64,000 bases of DNA, taken from contig NZ_QUQV01000001.1 in assembly GCF_003400205.1 (NCBI RefSeq), forward strand, positions 496,001 to 560,000, read 5' to 3'. The position numbers and the translations under genes were made by a program. Every line of letters starts with the position of its first letter. Within the stretch, counting starts at the first letter, position 1. This DNA is from Bacillus sp. HNG. Lineage in GTDB: Bacteria > Bacillota > Bacilli > Bacillales > Bacillaceae_L. The notes under the pieces were generated by a model, which saw nothing but the letters and a program-made list of their open reading frames with translations, searched no databases and had not been told where the DNA came from. Shown here piece by piece: positions 1 to 10,699 of this stretch.

Positions 1-400
1 ATGATGGTAAGCCCTCGCGTTGGATGGAACGAAGCACTCCATTTACAAGTGAAGCCGTCCCTTTATGGCCTCTTTTTTTAGCAATTTCGACCGCTTCAAA
101 AAAAATTGCTCGTTCTGGAACTCGGTCTAAAAAGACCATTTGGTAGAGGGAAAGCCTTAATAGAATCCTCACCCATTGATCAAGCTTTTTATTCTTTTTT
201 AAAAACGGCGCTAAATAAAAATCTAGAGTATCCCGGCGCTGGATCGTACCATAGACAATCTCAGTGAGTAGCCCTACATCTTTCCCTTTTACCTCATGCT
301 TTTTAATCATTTGGTTTAAGAGAATATTGCTATATGCCTGGTTTTTTTCAATTTGTAATAGTATTTCAAGTGCTACAATTCGAACATTAGTTTTCGTCAT
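1..400 (-). CDS. rsmB: 16S rRNA m5C967 methyltransferase RsmB, N-terminal part (cut by window edge)
   Basis: The minus-strand frame from an ATG at 400 runs open to the edge, 133 codons. It begins [19 protein letters not shown] and contains the NusB-like RNA-binding stretch ([15 protein letters not shown] near residue 130) that precedes the SAM-dependent methyltransferase domain in RsmB/Sun proteins. The family methylates a cytosine of 16S rRNA. The catalytic domain lies outside the window. The start is preceded by AGGAGACAAC and overlaps the 3' end of fmt by 14 bases, so the two are translationally coupled. The def-fmt-rsmB order is that of B. subtilis. Confidence 0.93.
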   Translation of the reverse strand, partial: MTKTNVRIVALEILLQIEKNQAYSNILLNQMIKKHEVKGKDVGLLTEIVYGTIQRRDTLDFYLAPFLKKNKKLDQWVRILLRLSLYQMVFLDRVPERAIFFEAVEIAKKRGHKGTASLVNGVLRSIQREGLPS

Positions 401-1340
401 TGTTGTCTCCTAACTGAGTCCCTACCTGTAAATCTGCCCCCATTAAGAATTGCGCTGCACTCATTTTTTTCTTTCCGGCAGGCTGGAGTTGAGTGATTTT
501 TATAAAAGTAGTATTCCCAGTCGAAACAATAAACCCATCTTTTTCAATTGAAACAACAGTACCGCAGATTTTTGAAGTAGGGGAAGATATCTTTTCACCC
601 CACCAGATTTTCATGACCTCTCCGTTTAATGTGGTATATGCAACAGGCCAAGGGTGGAGCCCACGAATATGGTTATAAATATCCTCTCCATCTTTTGTCC
701 AATCTATCTTTTCCTGTTCGCGTTTAATGTTTGAAGCAAACGTTGCCTTGGAATCATCCTGTTTTATCGGTGTTATTTTATTGTCTAAAAGTAAAGGAAT
801 GGTTTCCGATAAAAGCTTTGAACCCGCCACACTTAATTTGTCATGTAATGAACCAACATGGTCCGTTTCTAAAATTGGGATTTCCACTTGTGTTAAGATA
901 TCCCCTGCATCAAGCTTTTCAACCATGTACATAATAGTAACACCTGTTTTTTTCTTTCCTTGAAGAATTGAATAATGAATGGGTGCTCCCCCTCTTAGCT
1001 CAGGTAGTAATGATGCATGTACATTTATACATCCATACTTAGGAGCTTCTAGTAGTTCTTTTGGAAGGATTTGCCCAAATGCCGCCGTTATGATTAAATC
1101 AGGCTTATAGCTTAATACTTGTTCTATTTCTTGTTTTTCTCTTATTTTATTAGGTTGTAGGACTGGGATATTATGTTTTAATGCCTCCACTTTAACAGGT
1201 GGTGGCGTTAAAACTCTTTTTCTTCCTACTGGTCTATCCGGTTGTGTCACAACAGCTACAACCTCGTATCCATCTTCTATTATTTGACGTAAAACAGGTA
1301 CTGAAAAGTCTGGGGTACCCATAAATACAATACGTTCCAT
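387..1340 (-). CDS. fmt: methionyl-tRNA formyltransferase
   Basis: A 317-residue protein that formylates the initiator Met-tRNA using 10-formyl-tetrahydrofolate. The N-terminal Rossmann part opens with [17 protein letters not shown]. The catalytic set is visible as Asn106 and His108 in [13 protein letters not shown] and Asp144 in [12 protein letters not shown] (residues 110-113) is the folate-binding motif. The C-terminal OB-like domain fills the rest and the length is normal. It follows def by 8 bases and overlaps rsmB, giving one unit for N-terminal formylation and deformylation. Confidence 0.97.
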   Translation of the reverse strand: MERIVFMGTPDFSVPVLRQIIEDGYEVVAVVTQPDRPVGRKRVLTPPPVKVEALKHNIPVLQPNKIREKQEIEQVLSYKPDLIITAAFGQILPKELLEAPKYGCINVHASLLPELRGGAPIHYSILQGKKKTGVTIMYMVEKLDAGDILTQVEIPILETDHVGSLHDKLSVAGSKLLSETIPLLLDNKITPIKQDDSKATFASNIKREQEKIDWTKDGEDIYNHIRGLHPWPVAYTTLNGEVMKIWWGEKISSPTSKICGTVVSIEKDGFIVSTGNTTFIKITQLQPAGKKKMSAAQFLMGADLQVGTQLGDNNDEN

Positions 1341-1348
1341 ATCATTAC

Positions 1349-1822
1349 CTACCCTTCAATTTCTCCTTCTTCATAAAAACGGTTCACCTTTGAGGTAAAT
1401 AATATACCATGAAGATGATCGATTTCATGTTGAATCGCACGAGCCAAGAAATCTCTTGCCTCAAATATGTATATTTTTCCTCTTCGGTTTTGCGCTCTGA
1501 CCTTTACGTAATCATAACGAGTTACTTCACCAAAAAGGTCCGGAAAACTTAGACAGCCTTCTGGACCTACCTGTTCCCCTTTTTGCTCAAGGATCACGGG
1601 ATTTATCAATTCAATGAGTCCACTCTCGTCTCCTATATCAACGATCGCGATTTGTTTTGCAATTCCAACTTGAGGTGCGGCTAAGCCAACACCGTCTGCC
1701 TCAAGCATTGTATCATACATATCTTTGATTAATTTCGATAATTTCCGATCAAAGGTTGTCACCTTTTCACATTCAACTTCAAGTATTTCATTTGGATATT
1801 TAACAATTGGTAATAAAGACAA
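1349..1822 (-). CDS. def: peptide deformylase
   Basis: A 157-residue metalloenzyme that removes the formyl group from nascent proteins. All three family motifs are intact: [10 protein letters not shown] (44-53), EGCLS with metal-ligand Cys90, and QHEIDH with His132, catalytic Glu133 and His136. The start is a TTG at 1822 preceded by GGAGG with good spacing; no better ATG lies upstream. It sits between priA and fmt as in B. subtilis. It resembles the B. subtilis Def rather than the longer YkrB type. Confidence 0.96.
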   Translation of the reverse strand: MSLLPIVKYPNEILEVECEKVTTFDRKLSKLIKDMYDTMLEADGVGLAAPQVGIAKQIAIVDIGDESGLIELINPVILEQKGEQVGPEGCLSFPDLFGEVTRYDYVKVRAQNRRGKIYIFEARDFLARAIQHEIDHLHGILFTSKVNRFYEEGEIEG

Positions 1823-1854
1823 GCGATTTCCTCCAACATTCTACTTATTTACAT

Positions 1855-2034
1855 GTCTAGCTCCATGCGCCATCGGCTCACGGGTCTAAGCCAATCGCTT
1901 CGGAAGGTAAAAAGCACCTTCTGTCAGCGCTCGTCTTATGCTTGACTTGCACAGGAAGTGCTGACATCGACGTTCGCCACAGGACGTGGCGGTAGTTAGT
2001 CGATGTTCTGCTACCAAGCCGCCTTACGCATTTC
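1855..2034. repeat. intergenic hairpin repeat, family R1 copy A (chimeric with R2 module)
   Basis: This 180-base element fills most of the priA-def gap. Its outer ends pair (ATGCG..CGGCT with AGCCG..CGCAT), and the left half matches the other R1 copies (AGCCAATCGCTTCGGAAGG, then CACCTTCTGTCAGCGCTCG). The right half instead carries a nested hairpin, ACATCGAC / GTCGATGT enclosing CGCCAC / GTGGCG, which resembles the GCCACAGGAAGTGGC module of the R2 repeats. No coding potential is seen. Confidence 0.8.
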
Positions 2035-2066
2035 TATTAGTCTCTCTCTTTTTTCTCAACTTTAAA

Positions 2067-4493
2067 CTACATCATAATATATGGGTTTAAGTCGATTGAT
2101 AATGTAAGTGAATTTTGTGCAATTTCTCGTTGATAACGATCCAAAATCCCTTTTAAAAGCTTATTCAAATTTGGCTCATTTTTGTATTTTATCATGCATT
2201 GATATCGATATCTATTATTAATCCGGGCAATCGGTGATGTCACCGGGCCTAAGATGATGGATTGATTGGATAAAGACTTTCGTAAATAGATTGCAATTTT
2301 CTCAGCAACATCCACCGTTTTCGTAAGCTCGGGATGAGTTACTGTGACTAATGCCAAATAGTAAAAGGGTGGATAAGCATGAGCCTTCCTGATGCGCATT
2401 TCATTTTGATAGAATCCATCATAATTATGATGACTTGCAAGCTCAATGCTATAATGCTCAGGTGTATAGCTTTGAATCACTACCTCACCAGGTAATTCAT
2501 GACGTCCCGCTCTTCCGCTAACCTGCGTGAGAAGCTGAAATGTTTTTTCCGAGGAACGAAAATCCGGTAGATTGAGCATTGTATCTGCAGTGAGTACACC
2601 AACTAATGTCACATTCGGAAAATCTAATCCCTTTGCAATCATTTGTGTTCCTAATAAAATGTCCGCTCTACCTTCACCGAATTCCTTCAATAATTTCTCA
2701 TGGGCACCCTTTCGACTCGTTGTATCTACGTCCATTCGGATTACCCTTGCTTCAGGTAAGACTTTTGCAAGTTCTTCTTCGACCTTCTGCGTACCCGTTC
2801 CAAAAAAACGGATATGTTCACTACCGCACTCATTACATGTATTAGGCATGAATGTTTCATATCCACAATAATGGCATTTTAAGCGGTGATGTGGTCTGTG
2901 ATAGGTTAATGAAATATCACAATGTGGGCAATTTGCGACATAGCCACAATCTCTACACATGACAAAAGAGGAGTGGCCACGTTTATTTAAAAATAAAACC
3001 GACTGTTCATTTCGTTCAAGTCTTGTTGTTAATTTTTCAAAAAGGGGTGCCGAGAACATCGAACGATTCCCATTACGCAACTCCTCGCGCATATCGACGA
3101 TTTCAACAGTCGGCAGCGGCCTGTGATTTACGCGCTCCCTTAATGTTATAAGTTCATAGACATTTTTTGAAGCACGTGCAAAGGATTCAAGAGTTGGCGT
3201 TGCACTACCTAAAATGACAGGAGCATGATGAAGCTGACCACGAAAAATCGCGACATCTCTCGCATGGTATCTCGGATTATCTTCCTGCTTATAGCTGGAC
3301 TCATGTTCTTCATCGATGATAATAATCCCGATATTTTCAAACGGTGCAAAGATCGCAGACCTTGCTCCGACTACGACACTTACTTCCTTACGATAAATTT
3401 TTCGCCACTCATCATATTTCTCGCCAATACCAAGTCCACTATGCATTACAGCAACTCGAGAACCAAAGCGACCCTTGAATCGACTCACCATCTGCGGGGT
3501 AAGGGCGATTTCAGGGACAAGCACAATCGCTTCTTTTCCCTTTTTTAAAACAGCGTCAATAGCCTGCATATACACCTCGGTCTTACCACTTCCGGTAACA
3601 CCATACATTAAAAATACCTTATGAAGCACATCTTCGATTGAAGCTAGAACCGGAGAAATTGCCTTTTGCTGTTCAGTCGTCAAGGGCATTGGTGTTGTTT
3701 GTTCAAAATGCCTGTCCGCATACGGATCTCGGTAAACCTCAACATTTTGTTCAGAGATATACCCTTTCTTTACCATCGTTCGAATTGTACTATCAGTAAC
3801 ACCAACCTCCTGTAAAAGTTCCTTTAAAAAGATTGGCTTATTATTGTTCAGAAAAAACTCAAGTACTTGTTTTTGTTTTTTTGCAGTAGAAGTTAGCTCT
3901 TGAACTACATTTTCCGCTTCTTCTATCGAAAGTGACAGTTGCACCTGTTTCATCGTTTTCTTGTTGCTACGATTTTTTACCTTATAGACAACCTCGAGAA
4001 GACCTTTTTTAATATCCTTTTGGTAAATATGCAATAAATCATTTTTTTCAGCATCTTCCCAATGGACCTCATCATGTTCTTCAAAAGAAGCTTGAATTTG
4101 TGGATTCAATTCCATTCTTCTTGATGGGTCAAGAAGTCTTATTTCCTTCTCATATTTCGCCCGCATGGCGGATGGAAGCATTGCTTGAAGAGCAGATATC
4201 GTAAAGCATAGTGTTTTTTCCGTTAACCATTTGCCAATATGAAGAAGCTCTTCATTCAAAGCAGGTGTAAGGTCTAGCAAAGAGTGAATTTCCTTCAGCT
4301 TACTTACTTCGGCCTCGTTTGATAGACTCATCACAAACCCCTGTACTTTACGAGGACCAAAAGGCACGACGACCCTCATTCCGGGTACAATTACGTCACT
4401 CCATTTTTCAGGAACGATATAATCATATGGTTTATCTGTTTGCATGGCGGGAACGTCGACAATAATGCTAGCAATTTTCATTTTATTCGCCAT
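2067..4493 (-). CDS. priA: primosomal replication restart helicase PriA
   Basis: An 808-residue 3'-5' superfamily 2 helicase that reloads the replicative helicase at stalled forks. Visible in order: the N-terminal DNA-binding domain (VVPFGPRKVQGFV), Walker A in YGVTGSGKTEVY, the DEEH box in IIIDEEHESSY, the paired zinc-binding cysteine clusters (CRDCGYVANCPHC and CHYCGYETFMPNTCNECG), and helicase motif GTQMIAKGLDFPNV. Length is typical (805 in B. subtilis). The start overlaps the coaBC stop by 11 bases; a second ATG four codons inside is also possible. Confidence 0.97.
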   Translation of the reverse strand: MANKMKIASIIVDVPAMQTDKPYDYIVPEKWSDVIVPGMRVVVPFGPRKVQGFVMSLSNEAEVSKLKEIHSLLDLTPALNEELLHIGKWLTEKTLCFTISALQAMLPSAMRAKYEKEIRLLDPSRRMELNPQIQASFEEHDEVHWEDAEKNDLLHIYQKDIKKGLLEVVYKVKNRSNKKTMKQVQLSLSIEEAENVVQELTSTAKKQKQVLEFFLNNNKPIFLKELLQEVGVTDSTIRTMVKKGYISEQNVEVYRDPYADRHFEQTTPMPLTTEQQKAISPVLASIEDVLHKVFLMYGVTGSGKTEVYMQAIDAVLKKGKEAIVLVPEIALTPQMVSRFKGRFGSRVAVMHSGLGIGEKYDEWRKIYRKEVSVVVGARSAIFAPFENIGIIIIDEEHESSYKQEDNPRYHARDVAIFRGQLHHAPVILGSATPTLESFARASKNVYELITLRERVNHRPLPTVEIVDMREELRNGNRSMFSAPLFEKLTTRLERNEQSVLFLNKRGHSSFVMCRDCGYVANCPHCDISLTYHRPHHRLKCHYCGYETFMPNTCNECGSEHIRFFGTGTQKVEEELAKVLPEARVIRMDVDTTSRKGAHEKLLKEFGEGRADILLGTQMIAKGLDFPNVTLVGVLTADTMLNLPDFRSSEKTFQLLTQVSGRAGRHELPGEVVIQSYTPEHYSIELASHHNYDGFYQNEMRIRKAHAYPPFYYLALVTVTHPELTKTVDVAEKIAIYLRKSLSNQSIILGPVTSPIARINNRYRYQCMIKYKNEPNLNKLLKGILDRYQREIAQNSLTLSIDLNPYIMM

Positions 4494-5679
4494 CCATCAT
4501 CAGCTTCACTTCACGAAGTAAAGCTTTCGCAACTTCAAGCTTTGTCATCATCGGCAGTTCCTTGAGGGTTCCATCCTTTTTGTAGATGGTTACAAGGTTT
4601 GTATCCGTACCGAATCCCGCACCTTGTATAGTCACATTATTAGCAACAATCATATCAAGGTTTTTCGATACTAGCTTCCGTTTTGCATATTCTTCAATAT
4701 TGTCTGTCTCCGCTGCAAAGCCGACTAAAAATTGGTGTTCCTTTTGTTGACCTAATGTTTTTAAAATATCAGTGGTTCTTTCAAGTTCTAAGACAAGATC
4801 TCCAGCCTTCTTTTTCATTTTCCCATCATAGACTTGCTTTGGCCGATAATCTGCAACCGCTGCAGATTTGATGACGATATCACTTTGTTTATAAAAGCCC
4901 ATGACTTGTGTATACATTTCTTCTGCCGATTCAACAGGAATGATTCTTACATTTGGAGGTGCCGGAAGATTAGTCGGACCCGAAATTAAGGTTACTTCTG
5001 CACCCATTTTATTTGCGGCTTCAGCTATTGCATAACCCATTTTTCCAGTTGAACGATTTGTAAAGAAACGAACGGGGTCAAGCTTTTCGCGAGTCGGTCC
5101 TGCCGTAATTAAGATTTTTTTACCTTGAAGTAACGGTGGTTCCGAAAAATGAGCAGTTATGAGTTCGACTATTTTTTCTGGCTCTTCAAGTCGCCCTTTT
5201 CCAACATATCCACAGGCTAAATAACCTTCTGACGGTTCAATAAATTGAAATCCATCCTTAGCTAAAATATCGATATTACGTTTTACTGCAGGATGGTCAT
5301 ACATATGGACATTCATAGCCGGAGCAATCCAGACAGGTGCCGTTGTTGCAAGTAATGTGGTAGTAATCATATTATCTGCGATTCCATTTGCAAGTTTACC
5401 GATTGAATTGGCTGTGGCAGGTGCAACGACTACAAGATCAGCCCAATCAGCAAGATCAATATGAGCAATAACTGCAGAATTTTTTTCATCGAAGGTATCA
5501 AAGTACACATCACTTCTAGATAGTGCTTGGAATGTTAGCGGAGTGACAAATTTCATTGCAGATTCACTCATGATCACTTTTACATTTGCCCCAGCTTGGG
5601 TTAGCTTGCTTGTTAATGCCGCAGCTTTATATACAGCAATCCCACCACTAACACAAAGCAGTATATTTTTATTGAGCAT
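4483..5679 (-). CDS. coaBC: bifunctional phosphopantothenoylcysteine decarboxylase / phosphopantothenate-cysteine ligase
   Basis: A 398-residue two-domain enzyme for two consecutive steps of coenzyme A synthesis. The N-terminal flavin-dependent CoaC half has the PAMNVHMYDHP substrate-recognition clamp and the catalytic cysteine in YLACGYVGKGRL. The C-terminal CoaB half carries TAGPTREKLDPVRFFTNRS and the ligase lysine in IKSAAVADYRPKQ. It follows the rpoZ terminator by about 35 bases and overlaps priA, so it may be read by read-through or from a promoter I could not recognise. Confidence 0.97.
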   Translation of the reverse strand: MLNKNILLCVSGGIAVYKAAALTSKLTQAGANVKVIMSESAMKFVTPLTFQALSRSDVYFDTFDEKNSAVIAHIDLADWADLVVVAPATANSIGKLANGIADNMITTTLLATTAPVWIAPAMNVHMYDHPAVKRNIDILAKDGFQFIEPSEGYLACGYVGKGRLEEPEKIVELITAHFSEPPLLQGKKILITAGPTREKLDPVRFFTNRSTGKMGYAIAEAANKMGAEVTLISGPTNLPAPPNVRIIPVESAEEMYTQVMGFYKQSDIVIKSAAVADYRPKQVYDGKMKKKAGDLVLELERTTDILKTLGQQKEHQFLVGFAAETDNIEEYAKRKLVSKNLDMIVANNVTIQGAGFGTDTNLVTIYKKDGTLKELPMMTKLEVAKALLREVKLMMDGE

Positions 5680-5712
5680 TTGAATCCCCCTTAACAGAAA
5701 AGCATACTTTGT

Positions 5713-5746
5713 AAAAAAATAACAACCTACAAGAGAGGTTGTTATT
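5713..5746 (-). terminator. rho-independent terminator after rpoZ
   Basis: On the minus strand AATAACAACC and GGTTGTTATT form a stem followed by a run of seven T. It begins six bases after the rpoZ stop and separates gmk-rpoZ from coaBC-priA. Confidence 0.85.
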
Positions 5747-5751
5747 TTCGG

Positions 5752-5984
5752 TTATTCATTAATTGTTGGTGTTGTATCAACAGCCGTCTTCTTATCAGTT
5801 GTATAATAAAGAAGACCTGCATCGATTTCTTCTAGTGCTTTACCAACTGACTTAAAGGATACAGGATTCTGTACCATTCCATCATTTTTTTCTTGCATGA
5901 CTCTTGCCCTTTTAGAAGCAACAGTCACAAGAGTATATTTAGAATTTAATTTATTTAATAATGAGTCAATAGATGGATTTAACA

Positions 5985-5985
<1 letters not shown>
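5752..5985 (-). CDS. rpoZ: RNA polymerase omega subunit
   Basis: A 77-residue protein with the omega-subunit start [20 protein letters not shown] and the KRARVM segment that contacts beta-prime. Omega helps fold and latch the largest RNA polymerase subunit. The ATG overlaps the gmk stop by one base (TAATG), so the pair is translationally coupled. It is slightly longer than the B. subtilis protein, with a Thr-rich C-terminal tail. Confidence 0.95.
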
Positions 5986-6608
<623 letters not shown>

Positions 6609-6614
6609 TTAACC

Positions 6615-6878
6615 CTACCCTTCGTCTGTTAGCTCTTCTTCTTTTGATAGTCTTTGTGCAACTGTCTCTGGCTGAACTGCAGATAGTATAATGTGGTCAC
6701 TATCCATAATCATGACAGCGCGTGTCCTTCTTCCATATGTAGCATCAATGAGCATTCCTCGATCCCTAGCATCTTGAATAATTCGTTTAATCGGAGCAGA
6801 CTCAGGACTAACAATAGAAATAATTCTGTTGGCCGAGACAATATTCCCGAATCCGATATTTATTAATTTGATTTGCAC
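6615..6878 (-). CDS. remA: extracellular matrix regulator RemA
   Basis: An 87-residue DNA-binding protein almost identical over most of its length to B. subtilis RemA ([20 protein letters not shown], then [20 protein letters not shown]). In B. subtilis RemA is an oligomeric activator of biofilm matrix and osmoprotection operons. The start is GTG at 6878, preceded by GGGGGAG. It sits directly upstream of gmk, as in B. subtilis. Confidence 0.95.
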   Translation of the reverse strand: MQIKLINIGFGNIVSANRIISIVSPESAPIKRIIQDARDRGMLIDATYGRRTRAVMIMDSDHIILSAVQPETVAQRLSKEEELTDEG

Positions 6879-6938
6879 TTAATCTCCCCCATTACGTACC
6901 CCTCTATTTTTGCCGCGAAAATGGCTTACTAATCAAGC

Positions 6939-7817
6939 TTATTCTATATTTTGAACTTGCTCTTTTATTTTCTCTACTAAGCTTTTCAAATCCACCACAT
7001 GTTTTGCAATTAAAGAATCGTTTGCTTTTGAACCAATTGTATTGATTTCCCTGTTCATTTCTTGCACGATAAAATCAAGCTTTCTACCAATAGGCTCATT
7101 TGTTTGGACGGTTTCCCTGAACTGACTTATATGACTTTCAAGTCGTGTTAATTCTTCACTGATATCCGCTTTTTCCGCAAATAATGCAACTTCTGTGAGA
7201 ACTCGATTTTCATCAAATTCATTTCCGATATATTCTTTAATTCTTTTTTCAATACGGTCACGATAATGAGAAACTACTCTTGGTGCATATTCTTTGATCG
7301 TATGTATGTTCTCTTCGATTTGCCCAAGAAATAAAAAAATATCTTCGATTAACGCCTTACCTTCAACTTCTCTCATTTGTCTCAACTGCAGTGCAGCACT
7401 TTCAATTACCTCTAAAATTATAGTTTGCAGTTCTTGGTTTTCGGTTTCTTTTTCTTCAATAGAAAGAATATTTTCATTTGAAAGCAGCTGGCCGGTTGTG
7501 ATTTGATCAGTAAGCTGATATTTATCTTGGATTTGCTTCGTTGACGTAACTAGGGCTTCTAATAAGTTCCAGTCAATGGAGATTGTTTTCTTAACAAGTC
7601 CTTCACCTTCAATTGTAAGAAAGACCTCAACACGCCCTCTTTTCACATGCTCTCCTATTGCTTTTTTTATTTTATCCTCAAGGAACAGTAGTTGTCTAGG
7701 TAATCTTACATTGATTTCACAAAATCGATGGTTTACAGATTTCAACTCTGCCTGAACGTAAAATGTATTTGATTCTTTCTTAGCACGTCCAAAACCTGTC
7801 ATACTTGCAATCATCAT
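6939..7817 (-). CDS. yloC: YicC/YloC family endoribonuclease
   Basis: A 292-residue protein with the family signature MTGFGRAKKES at the N-terminus and the conserved C-terminal block EMNREINTIGSKANDSLIAKHVV. E. coli YicC is reported to act in RNA degradation and B. subtilis YloC is a homologue; the substrate here is unknown. Two adjacent ATGs (7817 and 7814) make the start uncertain by one codon. It is followed by remA-gmk-rpoZ. Confidence 0.92.
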   Translation of the reverse strand: MMIASMTGFGRAKKESNTFYVQAELKSVNHRFCEINVRLPRQLLFLEDKIKKAIGEHVKRGRVEVFLTIEGEGLVKKTISIDWNLLEALVTSTKQIQDKYQLTDQITTGQLLSNENILSIEEKETENQELQTIILEVIESAALQLRQMREVEGKALIEDIFLFLGQIEENIHTIKEYAPRVVSHYRDRIEKRIKEYIGNEFDENRVLTEVALFAEKADISEELTRLESHISQFRETVQTNEPIGRKLDFIVQEMNREINTIGSKANDSLIAKHVVDLKSLVEKIKEQVQNIE

Positions 7818-7922
7818 ACCACATCCAATCCTTCATAACAGGTATTTCATTATATGTACACGTTCATAATAGCCCTTTTTATTTTACCATTGTTTTCTAA
7901 AATCGAATAGTTTTTAACCAAT

Positions 7923-7957
7923 GAAAAAAGGTAATAGAGTATGAACTCCATTACCTC
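7923..7957 (-). terminator. terminator after the calcium ATPase gene
   Basis: On the minus strand GGTAATGGAGTTCATACTC pairs with its far arm ending ATTACC, followed by six T. It lies about 50 bases past the yloB stop. Confidence 0.85.
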
Positions 7958-8005
7958 ATAAATTATAACATAGTTTTATATCTAAATTCCAAGTCTTGCT
8001 CGATT

Positions 8006-10699
8006 TTATGAACGAGCTTCGGACCTTTTGCTTGTTAATAACGATCCTGCAAGTAGAAATGTTGGAATTGCAGACATTCCAATTACTAGGAGCCAGTCTC
8101 TTGGTTCGATCGCATGTGTCTTGAAAACGGGTTGTAGTGGCGGATAATAAATAACAATTAACATTAAAACAATAGATGAGATAACCGCCCATACTAAATA
8201 CATATTTTGAAATGGGTTACGATGGAAAATCGAACGCTCACTTCGACAATCAAATACATGGATTAACTGAGCCAAAACAAGTGTTGCAAACGCGATTGTT
8301 TGCGCATAACCTAGATTGTTTGGATCTCGATGATACACCACCATAAAGGCAGCTAGTGTCGCAATACCGATTAAGAAACCACGGCTTATGATTTTCCAAC
8401 CTAGTCCTCTAGCAAATACACCTTCTTTTGGATGTCGTGGCCCATGTTTCATTAAATTACCCTCTGGTTGGTCAAGCCCTAGAGCCATCGCTGGTAATCC
8501 GTCTGTTACGAGGTTGACCCAAAGGATTTGAATTGGTACGAGTGGCAACGGAAGTGCCATTAGCATTGCAAACAACATCACAAGTATTTCCCCAACATTC
8601 GAAGCTAACAAATATCGGATGAACTTTCTAATATTTTCATAGATATTTCTACCTTCCTTAATCGCTGCACGTATTGTTGCGAAGTTATCATCTAGCAATA
8701 CTAGTGATGAAGCTTCTTTCGCAACATCTGTTCCGGTAATCCCCATCGCAATTCCGATATCAGATGCTTTAATTGCAGGAGCATCATTTACCCCGTCACC
8801 CGTCATTGCAACAATATGTCCCCTGCTTTGAAGTGCTTTAACAATTTTTAGTTTATGTTCAGGAGATACCCTTGCATATACATAAACATCATCAACAATG
8901 TTCTCTAGCTCCTCAACATCCATTTTCGAAAGAGCATTTCCATCTAATACTTTACCACCTGCTGGTAGAATTCCAAGCTGAGTAGCAATTGCTTTAGCTG
9001 TTATAAGATGGTCACCTGTGATCATAATTGTCTTTATACCAGCATCCTTACACTCTTTTACAGCCGCTTTTACTTCTGGACGTGGTGGGTCAATCATCCC
9101 TTGTATTCCAATAAAGGTTAAATCATTTTCTGCCTCACGTTCAGATACTACCTGTTGATTAGGTCGTAACGGTTTAAAACCTACCGCAATTGTACGAAGT
9201 GCATTTGAAGCTAGTCCTTCAATCGCATGTTTAATCTTATTCTCGTATTCTCCTGATAATGGTTGTTGTTTATGATCCCAAAGGACCGATTTACTTATAC
9301 CAAGTAATACGTCTGGTGCACCTTTCGTCACTACAAACTGATTGCCTGAACGATCCTTGACAATGACACTCATCATTTTCCTTGCAGAATCGAAAGGGAA
9401 CTCTTCAACTATTTCAAATTGGTTTGCTAAAAAATCATTCGAAAGACCAGCCTTAATTCCCGCTACAAGAAGAGCACCTTCAGTTGGATCTCCATCAACG
9501 ATAATATCATCATCCGTTCGCTTTAATGAAGCGTTGTTACATAACACCCCAAAGGTTAATAATTGTTGAAGCGTTTTATGATTGGAAGGTTTGATTTCGG
9601 TTTCTCCTGCGAAAAATTTCCCATTTACATCATAGCCTGTACCTGAAACGGTCCACGTTTTGCCGCCAGACCATAAGTGTGTAACTGTCATTTTATTTTG
9701 TGTCATTGTTCCTGTCTTATCGGAGCATATGACGGATGCACAACCTAATGTTTCAACAGCAGGCAAACGACGGACAATTGCATTCTTCTTAATCATCCTT
9801 TGAACACCTAATGAAAGAGCAACCGTAACAATTGCAGGAAGTCCTTCTGGTATTGCAGCAACAGCCAATGAAACTCCCGCTAAGAACATTTCATAGACTT
9901 CATGTCCATTTATAACACCTACAATGACGACTAAAAGAGTTAAAATTAATGCAACAGTTATTAAGATTTTCCCTAATTGTTCTAATCTTCTTTGCAATGG
10001 CGTGATCATCGCTTGTGCTGTTTGAAGAAGCTCTGCAATTTGACCCATTGCGGTATTCATACCAGTTCCAACTACAATTCCGACACCACTACCACGTGTT
10101 ACCATCGTTCCCATAAAGGCCATATTTTCTTGGTCACCAAGTGAAACGTCATCATTTTCACGAATTGGTTCAACATGCTTTGTAACCGGAACTGATTCCC
10201 CTGTTAATGCAGATTCTTCAATTTCTAAGCTTTTCACATTCACTAATCGTATATCTGCTCCAATCCGGTCGCCACTAGTGAATTTGATAATATCCCCTAC
10301 CACAAGTTCTTTAGAAGGAGTTCGAACCCACTCGTTATTTCGGAATACATTCACTTGAGGTGCAGAAAGCTCCTTTAACGCTTGAAGCGATTTTTCTGCT
10401 TTTCGTTCCTGAAAAAAACCTAAAAACCCATTGATTAAGACAATTGCCATAATGGCGATGGCATCTATGTATTCCCCTAGCAACCCGGACACTAGGGTTG
10501 CGGCAAGTAATACAAGAACCATGAAATCCTTAAACTGCGCTAAAAAAAGCAAGAGTGCTGAAGGGCGTTCCGCTTCCTTCAATTCATTATATCCAAATTG
10601 CTTTTGTCGCTGTTTCACTTCTTGGTCGGTAAGACCACTGGAAAGGCTTGTATTAACTTTTTTTTCGACTTCTTCTGACCTAAGTTCATACCACTTCAT
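8006..10699 (-). CDS. yloB: P-type Ca2+-transporting ATPase (SERCA-like)
   Basis: An 897-residue P2A-type ATPase exporting Ca2+ at the cost of ATP. Visible: the actuator motif TGES (about 166-169), the ion-site helix PEGLP (about 284-288), the phosphorylation loop SDKTGTMTQNK with Asp near 327, the KGAPDVLL nucleotide-binding segment and the hinge TGDGVNDAPAIK. About ten membrane helices are recognisable. B. subtilis YloB is linked to spore formation and germination. The start at 10699 (MKWYELRS) is preferred to a GTG five codons upstream that has no usable ribosome binding site. Confidence 0.94.
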   Translation of the reverse strand: MKWYELRSEEVEKKVNTSLSSGLTDQEVKQRQKQFGYNELKEAERPSALLLFLAQFKDFMVLVLLAATLVSGLLGEYIDAIAIMAIVLINGFLGFFQERKAEKSLQALKELSAPQVNVFRNNEWVRTPSKELVVGDIIKFTSGDRIGADIRLVNVKSLEIEESALTGESVPVTKHVEPIRENDDVSLGDQENMAFMGTMVTRGSGVGIVVGTGMNTAMGQIAELLQTAQAMITPLQRRLEQLGKILITVALILTLLVVIVGVINGHEVYEMFLAGVSLAVAAIPEGLPAIVTVALSLGVQRMIKKNAIVRRLPAVETLGCASVICSDKTGTMTQNKMTVTHLWSGGKTWTVSGTGYDVNGKFFAGETEIKPSNHKTLQQLLTFGVLCNNASLKRTDDDIIVDGDPTEGALLVAGIKAGLSNDFLANQFEIVEEFPFDSARKMMSVIVKDRSGNQFVVTKGAPDVLLGISKSVLWDHKQQPLSGEYENKIKHAIEGLASNALRTIAVGFKPLRPNQQVVSEREAENDLTFIGIQGMIDPPRPEVKAAVKECKDAGIKTIMITGDHLITAKAIATQLGILPAGGKVLDGNALSKMDVEELENIVDDVYVYARVSPEHKLKIVKALQSRGHIVAMTGDGVNDAPAIKASDIGIAMGITGTDVAKEASSLVLLDDNFATIRAAIKEGRNIYENIRKFIRYLLASNVGEILVMLFAMLMALPLPLVPIQILWVNLVTDGLPAMALGLDQPEGNLMKHGPRHPKEGVFARGLGWKIISRGFLIGIATLAAFMVVYHRDPNNLGYAQTIAFATLVLAQLIHVFDCRSERSIFHRNPFQNMYLVWAVISSIVLMLIVIYYPPLQPVFKTHAIEPRDWLLVIGMSAIPTFLLAGSLLTSKRSEARS

